Part shown: piece after piece, positions 26,135 through 33,312 of the stretch | Position numbering within the stretch: the first letter of the stretch is position 1 | Layout: every line of letters starts with the position of its first letter | Assembly: GCA_903856725.1 (NCBI GenBank) | Contig: CAIOCT010000012.1 | Location: forward strand, 1-40,311 | Length of the DNA: 40,311 bases | DNA from: an uncultured Verrucomicrobiota bacterium | GTDB taxonomy: Bacteria > Verrucomicrobiota > Verrucomicrobiia > Opitutales > Opitutaceae | Direction: 5' to 3' | Translations under genes and position numbers: made by a program | The notes under the pieces: generated by a model | Told to the model about the DNA's origin: nothing | Databases searched by the model: none | The model's input: the letters and a program-made list of their open reading frames with translations, nothing else

Positions 26135-26724
26135 ACGCGACCCTCCACGAAGTTTTTAAGCAGCCGGGCGCCCGCCACTCCGGAACGCTCCGGATGAAAT
26201 TGAACTCCACAAAAATTACCGCGCTGAACGACGGCAGCGAAAGGGGTGCCATGATCACAACTGGCCACCGTGAATGCATTAACGGGCCCCGCGTAGCTGT
26301 GCACAAAATAGAAGCGGGCTTCCGCATCAATTCCTTCGAGCAGGGGGGCATTTTTCCCTGAGAGAATCGTATTCCAGCCCATGTGGGGCACTTGAACTCC
26401 CGGGGCGCAAGGGAGCAGGTCTACACGGCCTGGAATTAGACCAAGGGTTTCGGTGGGACCTTCGGCGGAAGATTCGAACAGGAGTTGCATGCCTAAACAA
26501 ACCCCAAGGACGGGCTGAGTCAGGCGACGCACACAGTCCACAAGGCCGCGCTCGTGGAGTTTGCGCATGCCTTCATTGGCGGCGCCGACACCCGGTAAAA
26601 TTACCCTATCCGCCGAGCGAATTATAGCTGGATCTGCCGTGAGCTCGCTCTGAATACCGAGTCGATCGAGGGCGAAACGCACGGAGGCGATGTTAGCGCC
26701 GCCACTGTCGACGATGGCTAACAT
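26131..26724 (-). CDS. hisH: Imidazole glycerol phosphate synthase glutaminase subunit HisH
   Basis: Class I glutamine amidotransferase that feeds ammonia to HisF. The catalytic triad is visible: Cys76 in GVCLGMQLLF, His177 and Glu179 in GVQFHPERSG. The oxyanion segment is PGVGAANEGMRKL. The 197-residue length is typical. The ATG at 26722-26724 overlaps the last base of the hisB stop (TAATG). The stop overlaps hisA by 4 bp. Confidence 0.96.
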   Translation of the reverse strand: MLAIVDSGGANIASVRFALDRLGIQSELTADPAIIRSADRVILPGVGAANEGMRKLHERGLVDCVRRLTQPVLGVCLGMQLLFESSAEGPTETLGLIPGRVDLLPCAPGVQVPHMGWNTILSGKNAPLLEGIDAEARFYFVHSYAGPVNAFTVASCDHGTPFAAVVQRGNFCGVQFHPERSGVAGARLLKNFVEGRV

Positions 26725-27791
26725 TAGAGAATGCCTTTGGTGCTAGGGATATCATGACTGGTGCCGCGCGCGATGGCGGGCCGAAGTGCCCGCCCGAAGC
26801 CCTTGAAGAGCGTCTCGACCATGTGATGCGTATTATCGCCCGTGACACTCATTTGCAGCGTGGCGAGTAGCGCATCACTCACCGAGCGAAAGAAGTGGGC
26901 CACGAGCTCAGTTGGCATTTCCCCAACAAATTCACGCGGGAATTTACCTTCAAAAGTAAAGTAGGCGCGGCCACTGAGATCGAGTGCCACGTGAGCTTGA
27001 GCTTCATCCATGGGTAGAACAAAACCATAACGCCCAAGCCCGCGTTTATCACCAATCGCCTGTTTTAAAGCCTGACCCAGCGCGATCCCGACATCTTCGA
27101 TGGTGTGGTGCTCGTCGATCTCAAGGTCACCGGCACAGGTGATGGCGAGGGTGATGCCAGCATTCTTCGCGATCTGCTCAAGCATATGATCAAAAAAGCC
27201 AAGCCCGGTGGATAGTTGGGCTGGACCAGCCTGATCGAGGTCGACCGAAACAGTGATCTTCGTTTCTTTAGTGTGGCGTACAATGGTGGCGCGTCGCGGG
27301 GCGTCGACTAATTGGCGGGCGATTTCCGCCCAACCAAGCGTTTTGCGGGCATAGCGTAAGCCGCGGCAGCCGAGATTTTGCGCGAGTTGCTCATCGGTTT
27401 CGCGGTCGCCGATGACGTAAGATTGTTCCCGCGCCCAGTCGGTCGACTTCACGTAGTCTGGCAGTAGGCCCAGCTTGGGCTTGCGACAGTCGCATTTATC
27501 CGCGGCCGTATGTGGGCAGACCCGCACCGCTTCGAAGGAAATACCTTGGGAAAAAAGAATATCAATCAGCAGCTTTTGCAGCGGCTTAAATTCTTCTTCA
27601 CGAAAACTAGGGGTGCCGAGACCGTCCTGATTAGTGACCATGACAAAGGTCCAGCCGGCGTCGCGCAGGCGAAGCAGGGCTGGGATTGTCTCGGGCTCGA
27701 GCGCAAATTTTTCGAGGCGGTCAATTTGCTGATCAAACGGTTCAGTGATCAGGGTGCCATCACGGTCGATGAATAGGATTTTTTTAGACAC
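26724..27791 (-). CDS. hisB: Bifunctional HisB: histidinol-phosphatase / imidazoleglycerol-phosphate dehydratase
   Basis: Fusion of an N-terminal HAD-type histidinol-phosphate phosphatase and a C-terminal IGP dehydratase. The phosphatase shows IDRDGTLI with its two catalytic Asp residues, VMVTNQDGLG, the zinc loop CPHTAADKCDCRKPK and IGDRETD. The dehydratase shows FFDHMLEQIAKN, DEHHTIEDVG and GDNTHHMVETLFKGFGRALR, with the metal-binding His residues. No ATG is available: candidate starts are GTG at 27791 (VSKKILFIDRDG, chosen) and TTG at 27797. Both overlap hisC. This fusion is known in gammaproteobacteria, Campylobacter and Bacteroidota. Confidence 0.95.
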   Translation of the reverse strand: MSKKILFIDRDGTLITEPFDQQIDRLEKFALEPETIPALLRLRDAGWTFVMVTNQDGLGTPSFREEEFKPLQKLLIDILFSQGISFEAVRVCPHTAADKCDCRKPKLGLLPDYVKSTDWAREQSYVIGDRETDEQLAQNLGCRGLRYARKTLGWAEIARQLVDAPRRATIVRHTKETKITVSVDLDQAGPAQLSTGLGFFDHMLEQIAKNAGITLAITCAGDLEIDEHHTIEDVGIALGQALKQAIGDKRGLGRYGFVLPMDEAQAHVALDLSGRAYFTFEGKFPREFVGEMPTELVAHFFRSVSDALLATLQMSVTGDNTHHMVETLFKGFGRALRPAIARGTSHDIPSTKGIL

Positions 27792-28851
27792 GGGCAATTG
27801 CCTCCAAGGCGGCGTTGTTTTCGTCTGGCGTACCCATGGTCATGCGTACGCAGTTGGTGAGGCTGTAGTCGCGACTGCGATCGCGCAGGACGACGCCAAC
27901 GGCGCGGGTTGCCGACATGACCCGCGCAGAATCGGTTACTTCAAATAAAATAAAATTACTATCACTTGGCCAAAGTCGGCGTACGCAGGGCAGCGTCGCT
28001 AAACGAGCTGTTACGCGGATACGTTCGGCGATTAGGCCCTGCACTGAGCGCTGCGCCGCAGTTACCCCATCAGTGGTTATCGCCGCCAAAGCGGCTTCAA
28101 GCACAGGAGTGGGCACAGGGTAGGGAGCGATAATTTTTTGCAGCACGCTGATAAGCGTCGGACTGGCGATGGTTACCCCACAACGAATACCGGCGAGACC
28201 AAAGGCTTTTGAGAGGGTGCGTAAAACAACGAGATTGGGATTCCCTGCGAGCTCCTGAGTTAAACTCGGGGTACCGGCAAATTCTAGATAGGCCTCATCC
28301 ACCACCACGACAGCTTTGCTTAGAAGCTCTTGAACAAGCTGCAGTACATCACGGCGGGCTAGCAGTGCGCCGGTTGGGTTGTTGGGCGAACAAAGAAAAA
28401 CGAGCTTAACGCTAGGGGTGATGGCCGCTAAGACGGCTTCCGGGTTTAGCGCGAAATTTTTATCAGCAAGAAGCGGCACCGCCACCACGCGGGCATTTTG
28501 AATCGCAGCGGAAACAGCATACATGCCATAAGTGGGTGGCGTGATCAGGATAGCGTCCTGGCCCGCGCGACAGAAGGCGCGAAGCAGAAGATCAATGCCT
28601 TCATCTGAGCCGCGGGTTACGAGAATATTATTTTCAGCGACGGCGTAATAGGCGGCAAGGCGGGCGATGAGATCCGCGGGTTGCGGCTCAGGGTAGCGGT
28701 TGAGGAGTGGTTTCCCTGTTGAGGGAGTTAGCGGGTTTTCATTGGCGTCTAGCCAAATGCGGCCGCCGGAGGATTCTTTGCGCGCCGAGCTATAAGGGGA
28801 CAGGGCAAGAATTTCTGGCCGGAGTAGAGAGAGGACAGGATCGGCGCTCAT
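27784..28851 (-). CDS. hisC: Histidinol-phosphate aminotransferase HisC
   Basis: PLP enzyme transaminating imidazole acetol-phosphate with glutamate to histidinol-phosphate. Fold-type I motifs: WLDANENP, RGSDEGIDLL, the segment CSPNNPTG, VVVDEAYLEF, and the PLP lysine Lys215 in RTLSKAFGLAGIRCG. The 355-residue length is normal. ATG at 28851 forms an ATGA overlap with the hisD stop. The stop overlaps hisB. Confidence 0.96.
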   Translation of the reverse strand: MSADPVLSLLRPEILALSPYSSARKESSGGRIWLDANENPLTPSTGKPLLNRYPEPQPADLIARLAAYYAVAENNILVTRGSDEGIDLLLRAFCRAGQDAILITPPTYGMYAVSAAIQNARVVAVPLLADKNFALNPEAVLAAITPSVKLVFLCSPNNPTGALLARRDVLQLVQELLSKAVVVVDEAYLEFAGTPSLTQELAGNPNLVVLRTLSKAFGLAGIRCGVTIASPTLISVLQKIIAPYPVPTPVLEAALAAITTDGVTAAQRSVQGLIAERIRVTARLATLPCVRRLWPSDSNFILFEVTDSARVMSATRAVGVVLRDRSRDYSLTNCVRMTMGTPDENNAALEAIARV

Positions 28852-30149
28852 GAAGCTTGATTGGTTAGGCGCACGCGCACCGCGCGCTGGTGGGCGGCCA
28901 AGCCCTCGGCAAGAGCGAGGCGTTCAACGACTGGGCCAAGTTTTTCTAAGCCGGCTCGAGTGGCAGCCTGGACTGTCATCGTGCGCTGAAAATCAGCCAG
29001 CCCTAGTCCGCTGCACGCGCGGGCCCACCCATAAGTAGGCAAGACATGATTAGTGCCACTCGCGTAGTCGCCGAGCGATTCAGGGGTTAAGTCGCCCAAA
29101 AATACTGAGCCGGCGGTAGTGATTCGCGCGAGGAGATCACGCGGCCGGGCTACTTGTAGAATCAGATGCTCGGGCGCGTAGCGGTTAGCAATTTCTACGG
29201 CTTCAGCTCGGTTGGTCGTCAAAAAAATCCGGCTGCGACCTAATGCGCGTCGGGCAATCTTAGCGCGCGGCAAGTCAGCTAATTGTTTTTCGAGTTCGCT
29301 AAGGACGCGTTGAGCGAACGCGGCCGAAAAAGCGACCAGTACCACTTGAGAGTCTGGGCCATGTTCGGCCTGAGAGAGGAGGTCAGCGGCAACAAAGGCT
29401 GGATTGGCACGATTATCAGCGATAACTAATACCTCAGATGGGCCGGCGGGGAGGTCGATGGCCGCACCATCGGCATTACGGGAGACTTGCTGTTTAGCTT
29501 CAGTCACGAAGGCGTTCCCGGGACCGAAGAGTTTGTCGCACTTGGGAATACTGTTTGTGCCGTAAGCCAGCGCCGCGATCGCTTGGGCGCCCCCCACTTT
29601 ATAAACTTCGGTGATGCCGCAGAGCTGAGCGGCATAGAGGATCCACGAATTAACCCCGCCAGATCTATTGGGCGGAGTGCAGAGGGCGCGGACGCTGCCG
29701 CCAGCAAGCTGTGAAGGAACCCCGAGCATCAGCGCGGTAGATGGTAAGGGAGCGCTACCGCCAGGGACGTAGAGTCCGACGCGGTTAATAGGGCGCACGG
29801 TTTTTTCGCAGACCATGCCAGGTTGCGTCTCAATCCGCAGATCACGATTTTTTTGGGCAGCGTGAAAGGTGCGAATATTACGATATGCGGTGCGCAGAGC
29901 CGCTTTGTCCGCACGGCTTAAGCTGGCTTCAGCGGTGATAAATTCGGTGGGGGTAACACGCAAAGAGCGCAGGGTAACCCCATCAAACTGCTTGGTGAGG
30001 CGACGCAGCGCGACATCGCCATCGCGGCGAACGGCCGCTACGATCACCCGCACGGCGGCAGCAACCGAGGGTTGCGCAACTTGCGCTGGCCGGCGGAGGG
30101 CGGCAGTGCGCTGGGGCGCAGTAAGGTTTTTCCAAAAGAGGGGTTGCAT
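28848..30149 (-). CDS. hisD: Histidinol dehydrogenase HisD
   Basis: Zinc enzyme that oxidises histidinol to histidine in two NAD-dependent steps, the last reaction of the pathway. Motifs: RVGLYVPGGSAPLPSTALMLGVP, VYKVGGAQAIAALAYGT, KLFGPGNAFVTEAKQQV, LPAGPSEVLVIAD, DLLSQAEHGPDSQ (active-site His) and ASGTNHVLPTYGWAR. I start at the ATG at 30149 (MQPLFWKN); a TTG at 30155 would add two residues. A 40-bp gap with a GC hairpin separates it from hisG, the only real gap in the operon. Confidence 0.96.
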   Translation of the reverse strand: MQPLFWKNLTAPQRTAALRRPAQVAQPSVAAAVRVIVAAVRRDGDVALRRLTKQFDGVTLRSLRVTPTEFITAEASLSRADKAALRTAYRNIRTFHAAQKNRDLRIETQPGMVCEKTVRPINRVGLYVPGGSAPLPSTALMLGVPSQLAGGSVRALCTPPNRSGGVNSWILYAAQLCGITEVYKVGGAQAIAALAYGTNSIPKCDKLFGPGNAFVTEAKQQVSRNADGAAIDLPAGPSEVLVIADNRANPAFVAADLLSQAEHGPDSQVVLVAFSAAFAQRVLSELEKQLADLPRAKIARRALGRSRIFLTTNRAEAVEIANRYAPEHLILQVARPRDLLARITTAGSVFLGDLTPESLGDYASGTNHVLPTYGWARACSGLGLADFQRTMTVQAATRAGLEKLGPVVERLALAEGLAAHQRAVRVRLTNQAS

Positions 30150-30159
30150 AGCCAAGAGG

Positions 30160-30180
30160 GGGGCGCGGTTAGGTCGCCCC
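30160..30180 (-). other. Intercistronic hairpin between hisG and hisD
   Basis: GGGGCG and CGCCCC arms (6 bp) flank a 9-nt loop, in the only non-overlapping junction of the his operon. No T-run follows, so it is not an intrinsic terminator. It might set mRNA stability or uncouple hisG from hisD. Confidence 0.4.
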
Positions 30181-30189
30181 TATCAATCA

Positions 30190-31098
30190 TCAGAGCATCA
30201 TCTTTTCGATCGGGAGCACGAGAATGCTACTGGCGCCGGCTTTTTTCAATGACTCCATGGTTTCCCAAAAAACCGCTTCGGAACACACGGCATGAAGGGC
30301 TACCTTGGATTCATCGCCAGCAAGGGGAAGGACGGTAGGATTTTCCGAGCCCGGGAGGAGTTTTTTAATTTCTGCCAACGCAGACTTTGGAGCGTGCAGC
30401 ATAATGTACTTTGCCCCGGCAGCTTTTTGAACGCCGTCAATCCGACGGAGAAGAATCTCCAGCGTGTGCGTTTTTTCTGCCGGGAGCTGATGGGCGCTGC
30501 GGAGCAGGACAGCGGTACTTTTGAAGATCGTCTCAACCGCGCGGAGCTTATTGGCTTCGAGAGTTGAGCCGCTGGCCACGAGATCACAGATAACCTCAGC
30601 CAAACCGAGGCGCGGAGCAATTTCCACGGAGCCGCTTAAGTACACGACTTCGGCAGAGATTTTTTGTTCAGCAAGGAAGCGCTTGGTTAGCTGCGGATAA
30701 GAAGTGGCGATGCGTAATCCTTGAAGATCTTTGGCGCTGGTGTAGGGTTTTTCTTCCGGCAGGGCGATGGCGAGACGGCAGCCGCCGAAATCTAGCGGGC
30801 GCTCGACAAAATAACCGCTCGCGGTGCCTTGGGTGCGGCGCTCGAGGGCGGCTTCTTCAAGCACATTTGTCCCGACAATACCGAGATCGCAGACGCCGTC
30901 CATGACGAGCTGAGGGATATCGTCATCGCGGACAAAAAGCAGATCGATCGGAAAATTATCTGAGTGTAGCAGCAGGCGCTCTTTGGGTGACTTAACGCGG
31001 ATGCCGCAGCTGGCGAGCAGTTCGAGCGAGTCGGTGGAGAGCCGGCCGCTTTTTTGGACGGCGAGGCGGAGGCGGTTGGGGGCGGAGGTGGCGGGCAT
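30190..31098 (-). CDS. hisG: ATP phosphoribosyltransferase HisG, long form
   Basis: First committed enzyme of histidine synthesis, joining ATP and PRPP; it is normally feedback-inhibited by histidine. About 302 residues is the length of the long form, which carries a C-terminal ACT-like regulatory domain (here after about residue 215: THTLEILLRRIDGVQKA through VCSEAVFWETMESLKKAG). The catalytic part has RLRLAVQKSGRLS, DLGIVGTNVL, and the PRPP loop ICDLVASGSTLEANKL. The start is the ATG at 31098 (MPATSAPNRLRLAVQ); a TTG at 31146 would add 16 hydrophobic residues and overlap the leader. First structural gene of the operon, behind the attenuator. Confidence 0.95.
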   Translation of the reverse strand: MPATSAPNRLRLAVQKSGRLSTDSLELLASCGIRVKSPKERLLLHSDNFPIDLLFVRDDDIPQLVMDGVCDLGIVGTNVLEEAALERRTQGTASGYFVERPLDFGGCRLAIALPEEKPYTSAKDLQGLRIATSYPQLTKRFLAEQKISAEVVYLSGSVEIAPRLGLAEVICDLVASGSTLEANKLRAVETIFKSTAVLLRSAHQLPAEKTHTLEILLRRIDGVQKAAGAKYIMLHAPKSALAEIKKLLPGSENPTVLPLAGDESKVALHAVCSEAVFWETMESLKKAGASSILVLPIEKMML

Positions 31099-31182
31099 GG
31101 GAGAAAAATTAAGCAGGAATTTTTTGGAAGAGAAAGGTTTAAGCAAGCAGGCCTCGTTTCAGCGGGAGGGTTGCCTAAAAGG

Positions 31183-31213
31183 AAACCCCGGCTGGATTAA
31201 CCTGCCGGGGTTT
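31183..31213 (-). terminator. his attenuator terminator hairpin
   Basis: A perfect 10-bp stem, AAACCCCGGC with GCCGGGGTTT, has an 11-nt loop. Read on the minus strand it is followed by CCTTTTAGG, so it can act as an intrinsic terminator in the his leader, about 85 nt before the hisG ATG. The 3' arm and loop (31190-31197) can instead pair with an upstream segment at 31223-31233 (GGC plus TGGAT on the RNA with ATCCA plus GCC), which would disrupt the terminator. Confidence 0.85.
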
Positions 31214-31251
31214 TGGAAAGAGATCCATTAGCCACGGGCAAGGCGCTTCCG

Positions 31252-31272
31252 GCCTTCCCGCGTTGGGAAGGC
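31252..31272 (-). other. his leader pause-type hairpin just after the leader peptide
   Basis: GCCTTCCC, loop AACGC and GGGAAGGC form a perfect 8-bp stem on the minus-strand RNA. It overlaps the last base of the leader peptide stop, so a ribosome on the His codons or the stop would decide whether it forms. Its 3' arm resembles a partner for the CCTTGCCCGT segment further downstream, the usual arrangement of alternative segments in an amino-acid attenuator. Confidence 0.7.
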
Positions 31273-31307
31273 TAGCACACGTGGTGGTGGTGATGGTAGG
31301 AAACCAT
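31272..31307 (-). CDS. hisL: his operon leader peptide, MVSYHHHHHVC
   Basis: An 11-codon frame, ATG at 31307 to TAG at 31272-31274, encodes five consecutive histidines (CAT then four CAC). It lies in the leader of the his operon, downstream of a TATAAT box and followed by alternative hairpins and a terminator. Two more in-frame His codons precede the ATG, and an in-frame TAG lies upstream of them. In known his leaders (for example the enterobacterial one with seven His), ribosome stalling at His codons when His-tRNA is scarce allows antitermination. A clear ribosome-binding site is not visible, so start efficiency is uncertain, but the His run in this location makes the call strong. Confidence 0.88.
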   Translation of the reverse strand: MVSYHHHHHVC

Positions 31308-31395
31308 GGGCTGAGGGCCGATGTGATGGGGGGGCGGCTGACGGCGTGCAAGATTTTTTCGCTAGCGATTTTCAGTAGGCTGCGCAACTTGATGA

Positions 31396-31401
31396 ATTAT
31401 A
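31396..31401 (-). promoter_or_regulatory. Probable -10 box of the his promoter
   Basis: TATAAT, an exact consensus, reads toward hisG and lies about 90 bp upstream of the leader ATG, with TGC two bases before it in extended -10 style. No good -35 box is seen at 16-18 bp. Transcription would start near 31389 and give a leader of about 290 nt before hisG. The fusion gene at 31462 is divergent. Confidence 0.55.
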
Positions 31402-31461
31402 AGCACCCGTGCATTTTTCCAGCCAGTTAAACCGGAAAGAAAAGTAATTTTCTCCGCAGGG

Positions 31462-33294
31462 ATGGCAGTGGCGGCGACTTACGCCTATTTCTTACTTTTC
31501 GCCCAGTTTGCTTTTTTAAAAAATCTGACGGTGGTGGCCGGTGGACAGATAGGTGTGATTAGGCCAATTATGGCGGTAATGGGTTTCGCAGGCATCGTAG
31601 GCAGTTGTTTGGCAGCGAGTAGTTTTGCTGTAAAACGACCATCTGAAGTTTTGGTGACTGGCTTTGTATTAAATGCCCTAGCCGCCGGTTTCGTTTTGAT
31701 CGGTCAGCCTTTGGGCTGTTATTACTGGGTCGCTTTGCTGGTCGGCTTAGGCGTGGGCTTAACAACTGTTACACTGGCCAGTTATTTAAACCGAGTGGTG
31801 GGAGGCAAGCGGCTAGGCTTAATTATCGGAGGAGGAACTGGTTTGGCTTATGCATTTTGCAACCTTCCGGGGATTTTTGATGCTTCGCCGACCGAACAGT
31901 CGGGATGGGCTTTAGGGATTGCGGGCTTAGGGCTAGTGGCGGTGAGTGGGCTGAAGCCGTTAGGCTTAAGAGAAGTTAGCCAGCCGATCAGTTTTGATTA
32001 TTCGCGGCTGGGGGTCGCTTTATGGGTGTTTATTTTTTTTACGCTAGTCGGGCTTGATTCCGCAGCTTTCTACATCATCCAGCAGACACCGTTGCTAAAA
32101 TTGGAAACGTGGAGCGGGGTATGGCGATTAGAGATAAATGCAGCTATGCACTTTGGGGCCGCTCTTTTGGCTGGTTACGCTCTCGATCGCCGCTGGTTGG
32201 GGCGAGCCGCAGTGGTGGCAGCGGCGTTCTTGTTGGGTGCAAATATTTTATTAAAAGAGGGACTAAGCTTAATGGGTGCCCCCGTCTTTTTATATATTGT
32301 GGGGGTATCAATTTATTCCGTTGCCTTAGTTGGTTATCCTGCCCGCAGCCAACGATCAGAGTTAGCAGCATTAATTTATGCCGTGGCTGGTTGGGGTGGT
32401 TCGGCGTTGGGAATCGGGTTTGCAGAAAATATGCATAATATTCCGTTCGGATTGATTGCTCTTGCGGGGGCTATTTTAGCCAGTGGCCTGGGAGCGCGAT
32501 ATTTAATTAAAAAACAGTTGGCGGTGGTTTTACTTGTTGGCCTCGTTTGGTTCGCTGGGCTTGGGCTGGCACCTAAAATAATAGCCCAAGAGAGTCAGTT
32601 GATGGTCCAAGGCCGGCAGGTGTTCATCAGTGAAGGCTGTATTCATTGTCATTCGCAATATGTGCGGCCGGGGACTGTTGATGAGGGGCGCTGGGGGCCA
32701 TTGTCACTCCTCGATTCAGTTTTGGCTCAGCAGCCTCCTCTATTAGGGAATCGCCGCCAAGGGCCAGATCTGCAAAATATTGGTAATCGGCGTACAGTAG
32801 AATGGAATCGGCAGCATCTTATATCGCCGCGATTGTTGACCCCAGGTTCAAGGATGCCGTCTTATCGATATCTTTTTTTACCGGGGCGCTTAGAAGGCGA
32901 GGCACTCCTTGCCTATCTAAATACATGTGGCGGTGATACCATCCCGGCGCGGGTGACCGCACGGAAAGCTTGGCAGCCAGCAGGAGGAAAAAACTTATTT
33001 GTGCCCAATCAAGCCCGGCAAAATTTTTTGCAGTGGTGTGCGTCGTGTCATGGAAACTTGGCTAGCGGCAACGGGCCTGCAGCAGTCGTATTTAATCGTT
33101 CTCCTAGTAATTTAATCCTAAGGGATTGGCATTACATTGTTGCGGCGCGGGGCAGCCAGGCTGAGTTACACGCTTTAGCGCAAGTAATTAAATTTGGAGT
33201 TCCTGGGACCGCGATGGCAGGACGGGAATATTTGAGTGATGACGTGGTCTTGTCTTTGGCTATTTATCTGCAGACGCTGCCGACGAAACAATAA
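31462..33294 (+). CDS. Fusion: MFS-like membrane domain + CcoO-like cytochrome c + class I cytochrome c
   Basis: 610 residues in three parts. Residues 1-350 form about 11-12 membrane helices in an MFS-like arrangement. Residues 352-372 are an extra helix acting as the membrane anchor of a CcoO-like cytochrome c domain, with CIHCH (Cys393, Cys396, His397) in EGCIHCHSQYVRP, GPDL.NIG, EW..QHLISPR and the haem-ligand Met465 in SRMPSY, as in cbb3 subunit II. Residues 500-610 form a second, class I cytochrome c with CASCH (Cys526, Cys529, His530) and a likely Met ligand in GTAMAG. CcoO normally has no transporter domain. It may partner the CcoN-like protein at 22258. The MFS part recalls CcoA, the copper importer for cbb3 assembly, but the resemblance is by family only. 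Divergent from the his leader. Confidence 0.85.
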   Translation: MAVAATYAYFLLFAQFAFLKNLTVVAGGQIGVIRPIMAVMGFAGIVGSCLAASSFAVKRPSEVLVTGFVLNALAAGFVLIGQPLGCYYWVALLVGLGVGLTTVTLASYLNRVVGGKRLGLIIGGGTGLAYAFCNLPGIFDASPTEQSGWALGIAGLGLVAVSGLKPLGLREVSQPISFDYSRLGVALWVFIFFTLVGLDSAAFYIIQQTPLLKLETWSGVWRLEINAAMHFGAALLAGYALDRRWLGRAAVVAAAFLLGANILLKEGLSLMGAPVFLYIVGVSIYSVALVGYPARSQRSELAALIYAVAGWGGSALGIGFAENMHNIPFGLIALAGAILASGLGARYLIKKQLAVVLLVGLVWFAGLGLAPKIIAQESQLMVQGRQVFISEGCIHCHSQYVRPGTVDEGRWGPLSLLDSVLAQQPPLLGNRRQGPDLQNIGNRRTVEWNRQHLISPRLLTPGSRMPSYRYLFLPGRLEGEALLAYLNTCGGDTIPARVTARKAWQPAGGKNLFVPNQARQNFLQWCASCHGNLASGNGPAAVVFNRSPSNLILRDWHYIVAARGSQAELHALAQVIKFGVPGTAMAGREYLSDDVVLSLAIYLQTLPTKQ

Positions 33295-33312
33295 CCTTAG
33301 CCCCTTCTTCCC

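Noticed and set aside
31175-31387. A 70-residue minus-strand frame across the his leader
   Set aside because: It reads through the attenuator hairpins in a different frame from the His-rich peptide and has no protein-like features; the 11-codon leader explains the region.
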